DNA from: Flavobacterium cupreum
GTDB lineage: Bacteria; Bacteroidota; Bacteroidia; Flavobacteriales; Flavobacteriaceae
Length of the DNA: 64,000 bases
Reading direction: 5' to 3'
NCBI RefSeq assembly: GCF_003996965.1
Contig: NZ_QWDM01000006.1
Coordinates: 186,001-250,000 of the forward strand
Shown: positions 62,144-64,000 of the stretch, one piece after another
Layout: each line of letters opens with the position of its first letter
How positions within the stretch are numbered: the first letter of the stretch is position 1
The notes under the pieces: model-generated
The model's database searches: none
What the model was told of the DNA's origin: nothing
The model's input: the letters and a program-made list of their open reading frames with translations, nothing else
Program-made: the position numbers and the translations under genes

Positions 62144-63127
62144 TTATTTCAAATTATTCCAGTACCAGCTTACTGCTTCTTTTAATCCTTCCTGTAAAGA
62201 ATATTTCGGATTGTACCCCAACTTGTTTTTAGCTTTCTCAATACTTGCCAGTGAATGCGGAATATCTCCTGCTCTGTTTGCACCATAAATAATTTCTACA
62301 TCAGCAATTTTTGCATCAAATTCCGCTAAGTATTTTTTCAGATAGCCTACCAGATCATTTAAGGTATTCCGATCTCCAAATGCTGTATTATAAATAGTAT
62401 TTACGGCGTCCTGATTCTGGCTTGTCATAGCCAGTTCATTCATCTGAATTACATTATCAATATAGGTGAAATCACGGGAATAATTCCCATCACCGTTAAT
62501 TACAGGGCTTTCGTAGTTCATAAGCTGCATAACAAACTTAGGGATAACCGCGGCATAGGCTCCGCTTGGATCTTGTTTTCTTCCAAAAACATTGAAGTAA
62601 CGTAATCCTATCGTTTCTAATCCATAAGTTTTACTGAAAATTTCAGCATATAATTCATTTACATATTTGGTTATGGCATATGGTGAAAGTGGCTTACCAA
62701 TAACCTCTTCTACTTTCGGCAATCCTTCAGAATCTCCGTAGGTAGACGAACTTGCTGCATATATAAATCTTTTTATTTTAGCATCGCGGGAGGCTGTTAG
62801 CATATTTAAAAAACCGGATACATTTACATCATTCGTTGTTATCGGATCATTTATGGATCTCGGAACAGAACCTAAAGCAGCCTGATGCAAAACATAATCA
62901 ACTCCCTCTACAGCCAAAACACAATCGGCAATATTACGAATATCACCTTCAATTAATCTGAAATTTGGATTCTCAATAAAATCTTTCAGGTTATGGCGGT
63001 GCCCTGTCGCAAAATTATCCAGACAAACAACCTTATGTCCCGATTTTAGAAAATGCTCGCATAAGTTTGAACCAATAAAACCGGCACCTCCTGTAATTAA
63101 AATTGTATATTGAGCTGATATTTCCAT
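62144..63127 (-). CDS. UDP-GlcNAc(A) 4-epimerase (WbpP/TviC-like)
   Basis: About 327 residues from the ATG at 63125-63127; a TTG three codons upstream is a weaker start. ITGGAGFIGSNLCEHFL (about 10-26), LDNFATGHRHNLKDF (about 34-48), HQAALGSVPRSI, ASSSTYGDSEGLPKVEE (about 120-136) and SPYAITKYVNE (YxxxK, about 143-153) fit the WbpP/TviC/WbgU group that interconverts UDP-GlcNAc/GalNAc and their uronic acids. It is 10 bp from the wzc stop. With the TviB-like dehydrogenase it would give UDP-GalNAcA. Confidence 0.87.
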   Translation of the reverse strand: MEISAQYTILITGGAGFIGSNLCEHFLKSGHKVVCLDNFATGHRHNLKDFIENPNFRLIEGDIRNIADCVLAVEGVDYVLHQAALGSVPRSINDPITTNDVNVSGFLNMLTASRDAKIKRFIYAASSSTYGDSEGLPKVEEVIGKPLSPYAITKYVNELYAEIFSKTYGLETIGLRYFNVFGRKQDPSGAYAAVIPKFVMQLMNYESPVINGDGNYSRDFTYIDNVIQMNELAMTSQNQDAVNTIYNTAFGDRNTLNDLVGYLKKYLAEFDAKIADVEIIYGANRAGDIPHSLASIEKAKNKLGYNPKYSLQEGLKEAVSWYWNNLK

Positions 63128-63137
63128 GTACGTCAAA

Positions 63138-64000
63138 TTATTTTTTATTCCATTTACTGAAAATAGATTTTACAAAACTCTTTTGCTCTTCTTCTTCATG
63201 ATATCCGTTAGAATAAGCTCCATAACCATATCCGTATCCGGAACCGTATTTGGCTTTATTTTCATATCCGTTTAAAACGATACTTGCATTGTTTAGTTCT
63301 CCTCTTTTTATCCTGTTATTCAACAAAGTAATCATATCCTTTTTGGTATAATTTTGTCTCACAATATACAAGGTAACATCTGCATACTGGGCCAGCTCTA
63401 AAGCATCCGACACTAATCCGACAGGAGGTGTATCCAGGATGATATAATCGTATTTTTGCTTTAATTCGTCTATCAGTTCCTTCATCGCTTCACTTAAAAT
63501 AAGTTCGGAAGGATTTGGCGGAATCGGACCGGAAAGAATAACATCAAGATTTGCAATACTTGTCGGATTGGTTATTTCCTCCAGGCTTTTCTGTTTAATG
63601 AGGTAATTAACTACTCCCAGATTGTTTGTCAGATTAAACTCGTCAGCTAATCGGGGTTTTCTCAAATCCAAACCTATTATCACTGTTTTCTTTTCACTTA
63701 AAGCAAATACAGTAGCAATATTTATGGAACAAAAAGTTTTACCTTCTCCGCTTATCGAGGACGTAATCATTAAAGTTTTTGCTCCGCTAACCCGTTGTTT
63801 TTTATAAAGGAACTGTAAGGAAGAACGAATTGTTCTAAATGATTCTGAAAGCGCCGATTTCGGCTTATCGAATACTGCCAGGTTGATATTGTCTTTATTA
63901 ACACCAATAACCCCAATAAGAGGAATTTGCGTTAATTTATTAATATCCTCTATATTTTGAATTGAATTATTAACGAAGAAAATCACAAAAACAATCAGCA
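63138..64000 (-). CDS. wzc: Wzc-type tyrosine kinase, C-terminal part (cut by window edge)
   Basis: The gene runs off the right edge; about 287 codons are inside. The frame stays open to base 64,000 through a hydrophobic stretch that is the end of the second membrane helix. The kinase domain shows ITSSISGEGKTFCSIN (Walker A), IGLDLRKPRL (Walker A') and YDYIILDTPPVGLVSDA (Walker B). The tail carries clustered tyrosines in GSGYGYGYGAYSNGY before an acidic run, the typical autophosphorylation cluster. The N-terminal Wzz domain is outside. It regulates Wza-dependent export and polymer length. Confidence 0.93.
   Translation of the reverse strand, partial: LIVFVIFFVNNSIQNIEDINKLTQIPLIGVIGVNKDNINLAVFDKPKSALSESFRTIRSSLQFLYKKQRVSGAKTLMITSSISGEGKTFCSINIATVFALSEKKTVIIGLDLRKPRLADEFNLTNNLGVVNYLIKQKSLEEITNPTSIANLDVILSGPIPPNPSELILSEAMKELIDELKQKYDYIILDTPPVGLVSDALELAQYADVTLYIVRQNYTKKDMITLLNNRIKRGELNNASIVLNGYENKAKYGSGYGYGYGAYSNGYHEEEEQKSFVKSIFSKWNKK

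Overview
The window is a 64 kb surface-polysaccharide locus (capsule and/or O-antigen) from a member of the Bacteroidota, most likely Flavobacterium or a close relative. The DNA is AT-rich. Gene starts show no purine-rich ribosome-binding pattern. One promoter fits the Flavobacterium consensus (TTG, 17-23 bp, TAnnTTTG). Best-fitting relatives are Bacteroidota types: an UpxY-like antiterminator, an ~800-residue multi-SLBB Wza, a Tyr-rich Wzc tail and an EpsG-type polymerase. The genus is inferred from these traits.

All 63 coding regions I accept lie on the minus strand, so transcription runs from 64,000 towards 1. Both ends are cut: wzc runs off the right edge and a glycosyltransferase off the left. 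No gap exceeds 300 bases. The largest are 59,909-60,176 (268 bp; terminator-like hairpin and promoter), 28,435-28,625 (191 bp; possible promoter and AT-rich inverted repeat), 26,289-26,466 (178 bp; terminator) and 45,834-45,943 (110 bp; nothing recognised). There are no tRNA or rRNA genes, insertion sequences or CRISPR arrays.

Layout in transcription order. (1) 64.0-53.0 kb, core: Wzc kinase, UDP-uronic acid enzymes (WbpP-like epimerase, Ugd, a TviB/WbpA-like dehydrogenase), UpxY antiterminator, ManC, RmlB, Wza and a Wzz-like chain-length protein. (2) 53.0-45.9 kb: pseudaminic acid module pseB-pseC-pseF-pseH-formyltransferase-pseI, then a sialidase-like lipoprotein and a serine-acetyltransferase-like enzyme. 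(3) 45.8-30.2 kb, repeat-unit module: GT-B protein, Wzx flippase, WbsX-like protein, WecB, EpsG-type polymerase, several glycosyltransferases, rhamnose and probable 6-deoxytalose genes, a WbpV-like reductase and a WecA/WbpL-type initiating transferase. (4) 30.2-26.4 kb: RmlC-like cupin, PglE-like aminotransferase and membrane WbpM/PglF dehydratase, ending in a rho-independent terminator. (5) 26.3-14.7 kb: Wzm/Wzt ABC exporter followed by ten glycosyltransferases. (6) 14.7-1 kb, decoration: two acyltransferase-3 paralogues, neuA-neuB-neuC, hexapeptide acetyltransferase, MBOAT plus SGNH-like partner, further glycosyltransferases and a methyltransferase.

Together the locus could make dTDP-L-rhamnose, probably dTDP-6-deoxy-L-talose, UDP-GlcA, UDP-GalNAcA, UDP-ManNAc, GDP-mannose, probably UDP-QuiNAc or a 4-amino derivative, CMP-pseudaminic acid (pseG not seen) and a CMP-sialic-acid-type sugar. 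It holds parts of both a Wzx/Wzy/Wza/Wzc route and an ABC-transporter route. The most notable points are the two nonulosonic acid pathways, the missing pseG, the sialidase-like lipoprotein inside a biosynthetic operon, the two export systems and the hairpin-plus-promoter just after the UpxY gene.
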